A program made the translations under genes and the position numbers. Under the pieces are notes generated by a model. The model saw only the letters and a program-made list of their open reading frames with translations. It ran no database searches and was not told where the DNA came from. From Gammaproteobacteria bacterium (lineage in GTDB: Bacteria > Pseudomonadota > Gammaproteobacteria > Enterobacterales > Neiellaceae), in contig JAFOOX010000053.1 in NCBI GenBank assembly GCA_017425245.1, positions 20,349-84,348 of the forward strand: a DNA stretch of 64,000 bases, in the 5' to 3' direction. Below are positions 20,102 through 28,971 of this stretch, piece after piece (position 1 is the stretch's first letter; each line of letters starts with the position of its first letter).

Positions 20102-21541
20102 ATGGCCAAAGTCGCCCTGCCACCCGATGGCCACTATGACGAAATGCTCGGCGCAGACGGTCACTGTCGTCCTCATTACCAGCCTTACGGGGACTGGCTG
20201 AACCAGACCTCGGTACAGACGCTCAACAGCAAACGACGTAAAGCCGACCTGCTGTTTCATCGCGTCGGCATTACCTTCAATGTCTATGGTGAGGCTGATG
20301 GCGCTGAGCGACTTATCCCCTTTGATGCCATTCCGCGCATCATCCCGGCGGGTGAGTGGCGTGTGCTGGAAAAAGGGCTGCTGCAGCGGGTGACCGCGCT
20401 CAACCTGTTTTTACATGACATCTATCATGAGCAGAAGATTCTCAAGGCCGGGTTGGTACCTACCGAGCAGGTGCTGAGCAATGTTCAATACCAAGCGGCC
20501 ATGCAGGGGTTGGATCTGCCCGGTGGTATCTATGCCCATATCACCGGCGTCGATGTGATCCGCAATAACGACGGCAACTACTATGTGCTGGAGGACAACC
20601 TGCGCACCCCTTCTGGCGTCTCCTACATGCTGGAGAACCGCAAGATGATGATGCGCCTCTACCCGGAAGCCTTCAGCCAGCAGGCGGTAGCGCCGGTGGA
20701 GCATTATCCCAATCTGCTGCTTGATACCCTGCGCAGTGCCAGCCGGGTAGATAACCCCTGCGTGGTGGTGATGACCCCAGGCCGTTTCAACAGCGCCTAC
20801 TTCGAACATGCCTTCCTTGCCCAGCAGATGGGGGTGGAACTGGTCGAAGGGGCTGATCTGTTCGTGCGCGATGGTCATGTGTTTATGCGCACGACCCTGG
20901 GGCCCAAGCAGGTGGATGTGATCTACCGCCGTATCGACGACGGCTTCCTCGATCCGCTGGCGTTCCGTGCCGATTCGATGATCGGGGTGCCGGGGTTGCT
21001 GTCTGTCTATCGTCAGGGCAATGTAATACTGGCCAACGCCATTGGCACCGGGGTGGCCGACGACAAATCGATCTATCCCTATGTTGATGAGATGGTGCGC
21101 TTTTATATGGACGAAGAGCCGCTGCTGGCCAACGTACCTACCTATCAGTGCCGCAAAGCCGACGAGCTCTCCTATGTGCTGGCCAACATGGAGCAGCTGG
21201 TGGTCAAGGAGGTTCATGGTGCCGGCGGTTATGGCATGCTCATTGGCCCCAAAGCCACCAAAGCCGAAATCGCGGAGTTCCGTACCCTGGTCAAGGCCAA
21301 GCCGGAGCAGTACATCGCTCAGCCGACCTTGTGCCTGTCGAGCTGTCCCACCTTTGTCGATGAGGGTATTGCGCCGCGTCATATCGACCTTCGTCCGTTC
21401 GTCCTCTCCGGGCGCAATGGACCGCAGGTGGTGCCGGGTGGCCTGACCCGCGTGGCCCTCAAGGCCGGTTCGCTGGTGGTCAACTCGTCGCAGGGTGGCG
21501 GGACCAAGGACACCTGGGTTTTGGAGGATGAATCATGCTGA
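20102..21541 (+). CDS. Circularly permuted ATP-grasp protein (CP_ATPgrasp type)
   Basis: Predicted peptide or amide ligase of the circularly permuted ATP-grasp family (former DUF404/DUF407), 479 aa. Conserved stretches are VYGEADGAERLIPFDAIPRI, YVLEDNLRTPSGVSYMLENR and VVKEVHGAGGYGMLIGP, the last probably part of the nucleotide-binding fold. The start ATG 20102 is set by GGAGG and by the sigma-54 promoter, which lies inside the longer open frame. It overlaps the next gene by seven bases. Its substrate is unknown; the conserved company of alpha-E, transglutaminase-like and Anbu genes suggests making, attaching or removing a peptide tag or a small peptide product (inference from published gene-neighbourhood work). 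Confidence 0.92.
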   Translation: MAKVALPPDGHYDEMLGADGHCRPHYQPYGDWLNQTSVQTLNSKRRKADLLFHRVGITFNVYGEADGAERLIPFDAIPRIIPAGEWRVLEKGLLQRVTALNLFLHDIYHEQKILKAGLVPTEQVLSNVQYQAAMQGLDLPGGIYAHITGVDVIRNNDGNYYVLEDNLRTPSGVSYMLENRKMMMRLYPEAFSQQAVAPVEHYPNLLLDTLRSASRVDNPCVVVMTPGRFNSAYFEHAFLAQQMGVELVEGADLFVRDGHVFMRTTLGPKQVDVIYRRIDDGFLDPLAFRADSMIGVPGLLSVYRQGNVILANAIGTGVADDKSIYPYVDEMVRFYMDEEPLLANVPTYQCRKADELSYVLANMEQLVVKEVHGAGGYGMLIGPKATKAEIAEFRTLVKAKPEQYIAQPTLCLSSCPTFVDEGIAPRHIDLRPFVLSGRNGPQVVPGGLTRVALKAGSLVVNSSQGGGTKDTWVLEDESC

Positions 21542-22473
21542 GCCGCACCGCCGCTCACCTTTACTGGATGGCCCGCTACATGGAGCGGGCGGAAAACCTG
21601 ACCCGCATGCTCAAGGTCACCCAGACCTTTTCACTAATGCCGTCCAGCCGCAGTGGCCGTCAGGAGATTACGGCGCCACTGATCATCACCGGCGCCGTCG
21701 AGGATTTCACCGAGCGATATGGCGAGCCGAGCATGGCCTCGGTGCTGCGCTATTTCGTGTTTGACGACAGCCACCCCGGTTCTATCGTCAGCTGCATCAA
21801 GGCAGCGCGTGAGAATGGCCACGCAGTGCGCGGCAGCGTCACCAGCGAGGTGTGGGAGAGTCTTAACGCCACCTATCTGGAAATGCGCAAGTGGCTCAAG
21901 GAAGGGGTGGATGAATCGGAGATCGAAACCTTCTTCGACTTCATCATGGAGCGCAGCCAGCTTTTTCTGGGGGCGGTCAGCTCCACCGTTTTGCGCAACG
22001 ACGTGCATCGCTTCATTACCGTCGGTACTGTTGTTGAGCGCGCCGACAACACCGCGCGCATGCTCGATGTGAAGTATCAGGTGATGAAACCGCTGCGCAA
22101 GGAGAGCGACCGGGCCACTGATTACTACCATTGGGGCACTCTGCTGCGTGCGCTGTCGGCGTTCGAGGCCTATCACGTTGTCTATGGCGATCAGATCACC
22201 GCCGAGCAGGTGGCTGAGCTGTTGATCCTGCGTTCTGATCTGCCGCGATCACTGCGCGCCTGTGTCAGTGCTCTGGCGACCATTCTGCCTCAGATCGAAG
22301 GTAGCGCCGGCCTTACTGCCAAGCGGTTGACTGCCGAGCTGGATGCTGCGCTGCGTTACGGCGACTTGGAATACTGCTTTGCCAATGGCCTGCATGAATA
22401 CCTGAGCGAGTTCCTTGAGCGCATCGGCGCTATCGCCGAGGCGATCCACCATGCCTATCTGGAGGTCGCATGA
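21535..22473 (+). CDS. Alpha-E domain protein
   Basis: All-helical protein of 312 aa with the alpha-E fold (PF04168), function unknown. Characteristic segments are MLSRTAAHLYWMARYMERAE at the start and VVERADNTARMLDVKYQVM around residue 170. It is almost always encoded next to a circularly permuted ATP-grasp protein and sometimes fused to it, so it is probably its partner. It overlaps the gene before it by seven bases and the next by four (ATGA), so the three are translationally coupled. No signal peptide or membrane segment is seen. Confidence 0.92.
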   Translation: MLSRTAAHLYWMARYMERAENLTRMLKVTQTFSLMPSSRSGRQEITAPLIITGAVEDFTERYGEPSMASVLRYFVFDDSHPGSIVSCIKAARENGHAVRGSVTSEVWESLNATYLEMRKWLKEGVDESEIETFFDFIMERSQLFLGAVSSTVLRNDVHRFITVGTVVERADNTARMLDVKYQVMKPLRKESDRATDYYHWGTLLRALSAFEAYHVVYGDQITAEQVAELLILRSDLPRSLRACVSALATILPQIEGSAGLTAKRLTAELDAALRYGDLEYCFANGLHEYLSEFLERIGAIAEAIHHAYLEVA

Positions 22474-23276
22474 AACTCAGCATCGAGCATGTCACGCACT
22501 ATCAGTACGACGCCGCAGTCAGTCATTCCGTTCAATACCTTCGGCTAACCCCCAAGCCCAGTGCGCGCCAGCAAGTGGTGAGCTGGCAGCTGGACACGCC
22601 GCAACGGTCGCAGACCCTGACTGATGGTTTTGGCAACATTCTCGACGTACTGACCCTCGATATGCCCCATCAGTCGCTGCAGATCCGTGCCTGCGGCGAG
22701 GTGATCATCAGCCTTGATGACCAGGCTGAACCTGAACCGGTTGCTCCGGCGGTGTTTCTGCGGCCGACACCGTTAACCTTGGTTGGGCCGGCGCTGCAGG
22801 GGTTCGTGCAGGTGTTTGAGCGTGATCAACCGGTCAGCCACGCTACCCTCAAGCGGCTGATGCTAGCCATTCTTGAACTGGTGCCTTACGGGGCGGCAGT
22901 TACCACTGTCTCCACCACCGCCGAAGAAGCATTCAATGCCGGTGGCGGCGTCTGTCAGGATCACAGCCACATTTTTGTGGCTTGTTGCCGTGCCCTTGGG
23001 GTGCCGGCTCGCTATGTCAGCGGCTATTTGCACAGTGACAGCAGTGTCCAGCTGGCCAGCCATGCATGGGCGGAAGCTTGGATTGGCGGTAGCTGGCGCA
23101 CCTTTGATGTCAGCAACGGCCTGACTGTCCCTAGCCATCACCTCAAACTAGCGATGGGGCTCGACTACCTGGATGCCTGTCCGGTGCGCGGCGCCCGTCG
23201 CGGCGGTGGCAGTGAGACGTTGCAGGCTTTTGCACGTATTAGCCAAGGTGGTCGTTATCAGCCGGGCCAGCGCTAA
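22470..23276 (+). CDS. Transglutaminase-like cysteine peptidase
   Basis: Cytoplasmic protein of 268 aa with a bacterial transglutaminase-like N-terminal beta domain (about 1-125) and a papain-fold core. The catalytic triad is readable: Cys in GGVCQDHSHIFVACCRALG (about residue 163), His in SHAWAEAWIG (about 199), and Asp in TFDVSNG (about 213). Such domains usually hydrolyse or transfer amide bonds, so in this operon it probably acts on the product of the ATP-grasp ligase. It begins within the alpha-E stop. No signal peptide. Confidence 0.92.
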   Translation: MKLSIEHVTHYQYDAAVSHSVQYLRLTPKPSARQQVVSWQLDTPQRSQTLTDGFGNILDVLTLDMPHQSLQIRACGEVIISLDDQAEPEPVAPAVFLRPTPLTLVGPALQGFVQVFERDQPVSHATLKRLMLAILELVPYGAAVTTVSTTAEEAFNAGGGVCQDHSHIFVACCRALGVPARYVSGYLHSDSSVQLASHAWAEAWIGGSWRTFDVSNGLTVPSHHLKLAMGLDYLDACPVRGARRGGGSETLQAFARISQGGRYQPGQR

Positions 23277-23345
23277 AAGTGAGCTAGACTGGACCATTCA
23301 AGCGGGCGCCAGGGTGGCGCCCAATTTATCTGACAGGACAAATCC

Positions 23346-24065
23346 ATGACCTATTGCGTCGCTATGGCGCTGGCCGATGGCCTGATCTGTGTGTCTGATA
23401 CCCGCACTAATGCCGGGGTCGACCACATTGCTACTTTTCCCAAGCTGCACCGCTTCAGCGTGATGGGTGAACGTGAAATCCTGCTGCAGAGCGCAGGCAA
23501 TCTGGCCACCACTCAGAGTGTGGTGACGCTGCTGCGCCAGCAGATCAAAACCGATAATGGGCGGCACCTGCTTAACGTGTCGTCGCTGTTCACTGCAGCA
23601 GAGCTGATCGGTGAACAGCTGCGTGAGGTGGTAGCGCGTGACAGTTCAGATCTGACCAAAGGGGTCAATCTTGGCTGTTCTTTCCTGCTCAGCGGCCAGA
23701 TAAAGGGTGAGTTGCCACGTCTGTTTGATATTTATCCTGAGGGCAATTTCATTGAATCTTCGGTAGAAACTCCCTATTTCCAGATCGGTGAGAGCAAATA
23801 TGGCAAACCGATCATCGACCGTATTCTGCATTACGACATCCCTTTGGATCAGGCGTTGACCTGCGCCCTGATTTCGTTTGATTCCACCATCAATTCCAAC
23901 CTGTCGGTAGGTATGCCACTTGACGTACTGATGCTAGAGCGCGATAGCTTTAGCGTACGCCAGCGCCGGGTAGTGGCCGATGACGCTTATGGTCGCCGGT
24001 TGCGCCAAGCTTGGGGGGAAGGGATCCGTGGGCTATTTGCCAGCATGCCGATATTTGAATGGTGA
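23346..24065 (+). CDS. Proteasome-like peptidase Anbu (ancestral beta subunit)
   Basis: Member of the Ntn-hydrolase/proteasome family related to HslV and known as Anbu, 239 aa. After removal of Met the N-terminus is TYCVAMALADGLI with the catalytic Thr exposed, and SDTRTNAGVDHI follows as the conserved family motif. A Lys in FPKLHRF sits about where the proteasome Lys33 lies. No ATPase unfoldase such as HslU is nearby, which is normal for Anbu. It is 69 bases after the transglutaminase gene; a GGGCGCC/GGCGCCC hairpin (23304-23322) lies between, so it could also be expressed differently. Physiological substrate unknown; the context suggests degradation or trimming of a product of this operon. 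Confidence 0.93.
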   Translation: MTYCVAMALADGLICVSDTRTNAGVDHIATFPKLHRFSVMGEREILLQSAGNLATTQSVVTLLRQQIKTDNGRHLLNVSSLFTAAELIGEQLREVVARDSSDLTKGVNLGCSFLLSGQIKGELPRLFDIYPEGNFIESSVETPYFQIGESKYGKPIIDRILHYDIPLDQALTCALISFDSTINSNLSVGMPLDVLMLERDSFSVRQRRVVADDAYGRRLRQAWGEGIRGLFASMPIFEW

Positions 24066-24120
24066 TAGGAAGCAGAAGATCCCGAAATGTGCAACCGTCA
24101 GCATAATTTACACTGCGCGC

Positions 24121-24639
24121 CCTGGGGAGTGGATCCATGGACTTAATGAATTGATTTTTAATGAAAAGACCTTCTCGCGGCAGGCCGACGAGAACAGCGA
24201 GTAGTTCTACTGGCATGATGTTGCGCCTGAAGAGGAACAGGACGGGCTAAGTATCAACGTCAGTAAGGGGGTCAGCTCCTTTTCACTGCTGTTTGCCGAG
24301 CTCTTTGAAGATGCAGGCTGCTGCACCAGCGATCCTATCTACGTGTACATCTATGGCACCGACGGAGCGTTGCAAGCTGCGGTGAATGGCGAGAGCGTTG
24401 GCGGCTACCTAGGCACTTACATCGATTACTGGGATGGCAGCGAATACGATGCTTTCCCGTGGTACCAGTTCACTTATAGCGGTAGCAAAATCGGCCGGGT
24501 GGTGGTGGGTGGTGAGAGCGAGCCGACTACTATCGACCGTCTGACTTTTACTATTGAAAATGCCGAGGTTCCCGCGCCTGAAACAGTGTCGCTGTTTGCG
24601 TTGATGCTTGCAATCCTTGGCTTGAAGCGCCAGCGTTAG
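24121..24639 (+). pseudogene. Broken gene for a PEP-CTERM-anchored secreted protein
   Basis: One frame reads continuously from about 24121 to 24639 except for a TAG at 24202-24204, one base from CAG. No signal peptide or good start is present, so the 5' end seems lost. The 3' end encodes VPAPETVSL, a hydrophobic stretch and a basic KRQR tail: the PEP-CTERM sorting signal recognised by exosortase. The middle is acidic and rich in Gly, Tyr and Ser (IYGTDGALQAAV, YIDYWDGSEYD), as in a beta-sandwich surface protein. The intact part from Met 24343 is 98 codons. No exosortase is in the window. It overlaps the rlmA stop by four bases (convergent). Confidence 0.6.
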
Positions 24640-25451
24640 GCAGGCCGCCGTACCAAGCAGTCAAAGCGACCGTCGATGGTGACGGTCAATCCGTCTTTGA
24701 TGATCCGATCACGGTTGGCAGCTGAGGCTCGCCAGCCGTGAGGTGTCATTGCCAACAGGTCGCTGCGACTCTGAGGTGAAGGTAGCGACAGACTGATCCT
24801 TATCCGCTCAACCGATTCAGCGCTTAGGGTCTCCGGTAGTTCCAGTATGTGCTTGTCGTCCTGATAGTCGCGGACCTCGGCATAGAGCTGTTGCCTGAGT
24901 TCGAGCAGGTGGTCACGGCCTGGCCCCAAACGTAGAATTTTTCCTCCGGGTTTAAGCACTCGAGCGGCTTCTTGCCAGTCGATGGGGCTGAACACGCTGA
25001 TGAGCAGATCTTGACTGGCGTCGGCCACTGGCAGGCGCGCCATGCTGGCCACCAGCCAAGTGATGTCGGTGCTGCGTCGCGCCCCTCGCTTCACTGCCTC
25101 ACGTGAAATGTCCAGTGCGTAGCCCTGAGCCGAAGGCAGCGTGGTGGCCAGCCGGGCGCTGTAGTAGCCCTCGCCACAGCCGATATCCAGCCAGCGGCTA
25201 ATCGCAGGTGCTATGCCAGTCGCTAGCTGCGTCAGTCTGTCTGCCAGCGGTTGATAGTGGCCGCTATTGAGAAACCGCTGCCGGGCCTCAACCATGGCGG
25301 CGTTATCGCCCGGATCCTGGCTGCGCTTGAACTGCACGGGCAGCAGGTTGTAATAGCCTTGGCGGGCCCGATCAAAGTGGTGATGGTTGCTGCAGCCCAA
25401 CCCCTGCGGTTGGGGGTACAGCGGATGCTGGCAAAGTGGACAGGTAAGCAT
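24636..25451 (-). CDS. rlmA: 23S rRNA (guanine-N1)-methyltransferase RlmA
   Basis: SAM-dependent enzyme that methylates G745 of 23S rRNA, 271 aa. An N-terminal zinc finger is readable: CPLCQHPL, then CSNHHHFDRARQGYYNLLPV, with the conserved FDRARQGYYNLL segment typical of RlmA. The SAM fold follows with WLDIGCGEGYYSARLA as motif I (about residue 88) and ISVFSP near motif IV. Convergent with the PEP-CTERM remnant. Good length and start. Confidence 0.93.
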   Translation of the reverse strand: MLTCPLCQHPLYPQPQGLGCSNHHHFDRARQGYYNLLPVQFKRSQDPGDNAAMVEARQRFLNSGHYQPLADRLTQLATGIAPAISRWLDIGCGEGYYSARLATTLPSAQGYALDISREAVKRGARRSTDITWLVASMARLPVADASQDLLISVFSPIDWQEAARVLKPGGKILRLGPGRDHLLELRQQLYAEVRDYQDDKHILELPETLSAESVERIRISLSLPSPQSRSDLLAMTPHGWRASAANRDRIIKDGLTVTIDGRFDCLVRRPA

Positions 25452-25637
25452 GAATGATCCGGATTGGTGGCAGCAGTGGCTGGATATCAGCGCCGTCTGG
25501 CGTGGGGCGGGGTGCGACCATTTTGACAGATATGTGCCAGCTCGCCAGACTCAGAGCTATGCAACTGAGGCCGTCAACACCTCGCCTTGAAGTGTCGGCA
25601 GATTAATCAAGTCACAGCGTCGCTGCAGGAGAGTTTG

Positions 25638-26027
25638 ATGGTGGATCGCGGGCGTTTTCAATTGCAGTTGAGCGGTAACCTGCTGGTGTTGACCGCTGCC
25701 GGCCGCCTTACTCGGCCGTTGATGGAGCAGCTGATGGCGGATGTTCGCACGCTGATTGCCCCGTTGGCCGGTACCAGCTGGGGCAGTCTGCTCGATCTGA
25801 GCGACTGGGGACCGCTGCAGCCCGATCTGGTGCCACTGGTGCAAGAGTTGAACCGCTGGTGCTGTGATCAGGGCATGGCTGCCGAAGCGGTGGTGATCAG
25901 TGGCGCGCTGCCCCATGCCGCATCCTGGCGTGACGGCGATGCGGAACGGGCGCCGACACGCTATTTTCATACGCAGAGTGACGCTCGCAACTGGCTGGCC
26001 AGCCAGCAGATCGGCGTTGGCGGGTAA
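25638..26027 (+). CDS. Small hypothetical protein, possibly STAS/SpoIIAA-like
   Basis: A 129-aa protein with a strong AGGAGAG five bases before ATG 25638; the open frame extends 17 codons further up without a ribosome site. The order LQLSGNLLVLTAAGRLTRPL, a helix, then WGSLLDLSDWG and a later VVISGALPHAAS resembles the strand/helix order of single-domain STAS proteins. That reading is only a fold impression. No signal peptide or membrane helix. It stands alone between rlmA (divergent) and pepO. The preceding bases 25452-25637 hold no supported gene. Confidence 0.6.
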   Translation: MVDRGRFQLQLSGNLLVLTAAGRLTRPLMEQLMADVRTLIAPLAGTSWGSLLDLSDWGPLQPDLVPLVQELNRWCCDQGMAAEAVVISGALPHAASWRDGDAERAPTRYFHTQSDARNWLASQQIGVGG

Positions 26028-26144
26028 CGTAATACCCGGTAACAACCGCATCCGCAGCACTGTCGGTTTTTCCCTTGGGATGGGGGGCTCGCCTTGGCTA
26101 CCATGGCCGACGGTGGAACTACTCAACTCCAGAGCATAATCACA

Positions 26145-28208
26145 ATGACCAAGCATCTGTTTAAACCAGCGTTGCTGGCGCTGGCCGTTAGTCTTGTCGC
26201 TGCCTGCGGCCAGGCTGACAAGAACGAAGTACCGCAGGCGGTAGCCAGTCAACAGCAGTTGGCGTCCGGCGTCGAGACGGCCAATTTTGATGCGGCAGTG
26301 GCTCACAGCCATGACTTTTACCATAGCGTCAACGGCACCTGGCTGGCCAAAACGCCGATCCCGGCCGACAAGTCCAACTACGGTGCCTTCAGCCAGCTGG
26401 CGGACGAAGCCGAGCTGAATCTCAAGGCCATTCTTGAGGAGGCGGCGGCCGCCAAGGCCGAGCCGGGTTCGGAGCAGGCCAAACTGGCAGCCTTCTGGAC
26501 CGCCTACATGGATGAAGCCGCAATCGAGGCGCATGGTTTGGCCCCCCTCAAATCGCAGCTGGATGCCATTGCCGCGGCCACGACTCATGACGCGCTGGCG
26601 GCGGTGATGGGCCAGCTGCTGACCGACGGCGTTGAAATGCCGTGGATGTACTACGTCAACAACGACGCCAAGAAGTCGGATCAATACGCGGTCTATCTCT
26701 ATCAGGCGGGCCTCGGGCTGCCGGATCGTGATTACTACCTGGCGGACAACCCCAAGTTCGTGGCCCTGCGCGGCGAGTACAAAGCCTTCATCGCCGATTA
26801 CCTCGGCATGGCCGAGGTTGCCGATAGTGCCAAGGTTGCCGAAGCGGTCTACGCCATTGAAGCGAAGCTGGCCGAAGCACAGTGGAGCCGGGTTGATTCC
26901 CGCGATGCGGACAAGACCTACAATGCCAAGTCGGCCGCCGACATGGTCACCTTGCTTGATGGCTTCTCATGGCAGGCCTTTGCCGGCACCTCCGGGTTGG
27001 CCAAATCTGACAAGCTGATCGTGGCTCAGCCCAGCTACCTGGAAGCCTTTGGCAACTTCTTTACCGCAGTGCCGGTCGCCGATTGGCAGGCCTACCTGCA
27101 GCTGCGCTTGCTCTCCAACTACGCCGGTTACCTGCCCAAGTCATTTGATGAACGCCACTTTGCCTTCTTCGGCAAGGCGTTGCGTGGTGTTGAAGAGCAG
27201 CCGGCACGTTGGAAACGGGCGGTTGCCGCTGCCGATCAGCAGGTCGGCGAGCTGCTTGGCAAGATCTATGTTGAACGCCATTTCCAGCCGGAAGCCAAGG
27301 CCCGGATGGAGCAGCTGGTGGCCAACTTGATCAAGGCCTATGAGATCAGTATCAACGAGCTGGAGTGGATGAGCGCCGAGACCAAGGTCAAGGCCCAGCA
27401 GAAGTTGGCCAAGTTCACCCCCAAGATCGGCTACCCGAGCAAGTGGAAGGATTATTCGGCCCTTGAGATCAAAGCGGACGATCTGGCCGGTAACTATCGC
27501 CGTGCTGCGAATTGGGAATATGCGCGCATGCTGGCCAAGCTGGGTCAGCCGATCGATCGTAGCGAGTGGTTTATGACGCCGCAGACGGTCAATGCGTACT
27601 ATAGCCCGACCGGTAACGAGATTGTGTTTCCGGCCGCCATCTTGCAGCCGCCTTTCTTCAATGTTGATGCCGATGACGCGGTGAACTACGGCGCTATTGG
27701 CGCAGTCATCGGTCACGAGATCAGCCATGGTTTCGATGATCAAGGCAGCAAATACGATGGTGACGGAAATCTCAGTAACTGGTGGACCGATGCCGATCTC
27801 AGCGCTTTCGACGCTCGGGGCAAGCAGCTGGTGGAACAGTACAACCAGTACAGCCCGCTGCCGGGCATGCATGTTAACGGTGAACTCACATTGGGTGAGA
27901 ACATTGCAGATCTCGGTGGGCTTACCGTAGCTCTCGAGGCTTATCGGCTGTCGCTGGCCGGCGGTGAGGCGCCGGTCATTGACGGTATGACCGGAACCCA
28001 GCGCTTTTTCTATGGCTGGTCGCAGGTGTGGCGCCGTAACTACCGTGAAGAAGATCTGCGCAGTCGCTTGGTTGTTGGCCCACATTCACCTAACCAATAC
28101 CGGGTGATCGGCATCGTCGCCAATATGCCAGAATACTATGAGGCCTTTGGTGTGAAGGAGGGCGATGCCATGTATATCGCCCCCGAGAAACGGGTCAAAA
28201 TTTGGTAA
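26145..28208 (+). CDS. pepO: M13 family zinc metallopeptidase, lipoprotein (PepO-like)
   Basis: Neprilysin-type endopeptidase of 687 aa, cutting small peptides in the periplasm. The signal peptide ends in the lipobox LVAAC, so it is probably lipid-anchored. Zinc ligands are in HEISH (residues 524-528) and ENIADLGG (Glu585), both with the typical M13 surroundings: GAIGAVIGHEISHGFDDQG. The C-terminus, EKRVKIW, ends in the family's conserved Trp. The ATG at 26145 was chosen because the signal peptide starts there. Single gene with its own terminator. Confidence 0.93.
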   Translation: MTKHLFKPALLALAVSLVAACGQADKNEVPQAVASQQQLASGVETANFDAAVAHSHDFYHSVNGTWLAKTPIPADKSNYGAFSQLADEAELNLKAILEEAAAAKAEPGSEQAKLAAFWTAYMDEAAIEAHGLAPLKSQLDAIAAATTHDALAAVMGQLLTDGVEMPWMYYVNNDAKKSDQYAVYLYQAGLGLPDRDYYLADNPKFVALRGEYKAFIADYLGMAEVADSAKVAEAVYAIEAKLAEAQWSRVDSRDADKTYNAKSAADMVTLLDGFSWQAFAGTSGLAKSDKLIVAQPSYLEAFGNFFTAVPVADWQAYLQLRLLSNYAGYLPKSFDERHFAFFGKALRGVEEQPARWKRAVAAADQQVGELLGKIYVERHFQPEAKARMEQLVANLIKAYEISINELEWMSAETKVKAQQKLAKFTPKIGYPSKWKDYSALEIKADDLAGNYRRAANWEYARMLAKLGQPIDRSEWFMTPQTVNAYYSPTGNEIVFPAAILQPPFFNVDADDAVNYGAIGAVIGHEISHGFDDQGSKYDGDGNLSNWWTDADLSAFDARGKQLVEQYNQYSPLPGMHVNGELTLGENIADLGGLTVALEAYRLSLAGGEAPVIDGMTGTQRFFYGWSQVWRRNYREEDLRSRLVVGPHSPNQYRVIGIVANMPEYYEAFGVKEGDAMYIAPEKRVKIW

Positions 28209-28225
28209 CCTGCCGTTGAGGCCAA

Positions 28226-28252
28226 TAACGGGCGCTGCGGCGCCCGTTTTTT
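28226..28252 (+). terminator. Rho-independent terminator after pepO
   Basis: ACGGGCGC-TGCG-GCGCCCGT (28228-28247) followed by TTTTTT. Confidence 0.9.
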
Positions 28253-28292
28253 CACCTCGTGAAAGGGACCACAGCACGAGGATGTGAGGGTG

Positions 28293-28952
28293 ATGATGAA
28301 AGCCTTATGGATGCTGGTCTTGTCCAGCTTGCTTATGGCCTGTTCCACCTCGGATCGGGTGATCGCCAGTGCGCGGGGCGACGCCAGTTATCTGGCCGTT
28401 GACGAAGTGCCGCTGGAGGTAACTGCGGCCAGCCGCGATGGCCGTTATCTTTATGTCTGTTTGCTGGCGACCAACCCTGATGGTTGGAGCCATGCTTACA
28501 CCATTCGCAGCACTGCGACGGGCGAAGGGCTTGCGGCCAGCGATGCCGATCTGATGCCGGTGGTTAAAGTCGAGCGTCTCTTTTCGGGTTGCCATCGCGA
28601 AGGTGCGGTGGTACCGGTATTAACCGTCGATCGAGAGGCTGATGCACAGCTGGCTGGCGGCTTGGAGGATGGGCTCTTTGTCGTCGACAGCGACGGGCAG
28701 TGGGGGCTTATCTATCTATCGACCCTCATGACGGTCAGCCACCATGACCGATATGCCATTGATCTGAGTGGCAGCGCTATCTACCGACAGTATGTTAACG
28801 GTCGGCCCTATATGTGGTTGCTGGTGCCGGTGGCGACTGCACTGGATGCTGCCGCTGTAATGACCATGGGCATGGTCGCCATCGCCTGCAGTGACGAGCT
28901 GTGTGAGCAGGCGCTTGATGGTGCGCTGGAGCCGCTGACCAGGGGCCAGTAG
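28293..28952 (+). CDS. Hypothetical lipoprotein
   Basis: A 219-aa protein not recognised. The N-terminus MMKALWMLVLSSLLMAC is a lipoprotein signal with a cysteine at residue 17, so an envelope location is likely. The rest is mixed, with two hydrophobic stretches near the C-terminus (MWLLVPVATALDAAAVMTMG and a following MVAIAC). A cysteine pair (CSDELCEQ) near the end may form a disulfide. The start is ATG 28293 or 28296, with AGGG just ahead favouring 28296. It is convergent with glpX, with 20 bases between. Confidence 0.75.
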   Translation: MMKALWMLVLSSLLMACSTSDRVIASARGDASYLAVDEVPLEVTAASRDGRYLYVCLLATNPDGWSHAYTIRSTATGEGLAASDADLMPVVKVERLFSGCHREGAVVPVLTVDREADAQLAGGLEDGLFVVDSDGQWGLIYLSTLMTVSHHDRYAIDLSGSAIYRQYVNGRPYMWLLVPVATALDAAAVMTMGMVAIACSDELCEQALDGALEPLTRGQ

Positions 28953-28971
28953 CCCCCGGCCTGGTTCAGGC

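Noticed and set aside
25450..25590. 46-codon ORF divergent from rlmA
   Set aside because: Its start overlaps the rlmA start codon; no ribosome site, no homology, and nothing supports expression.
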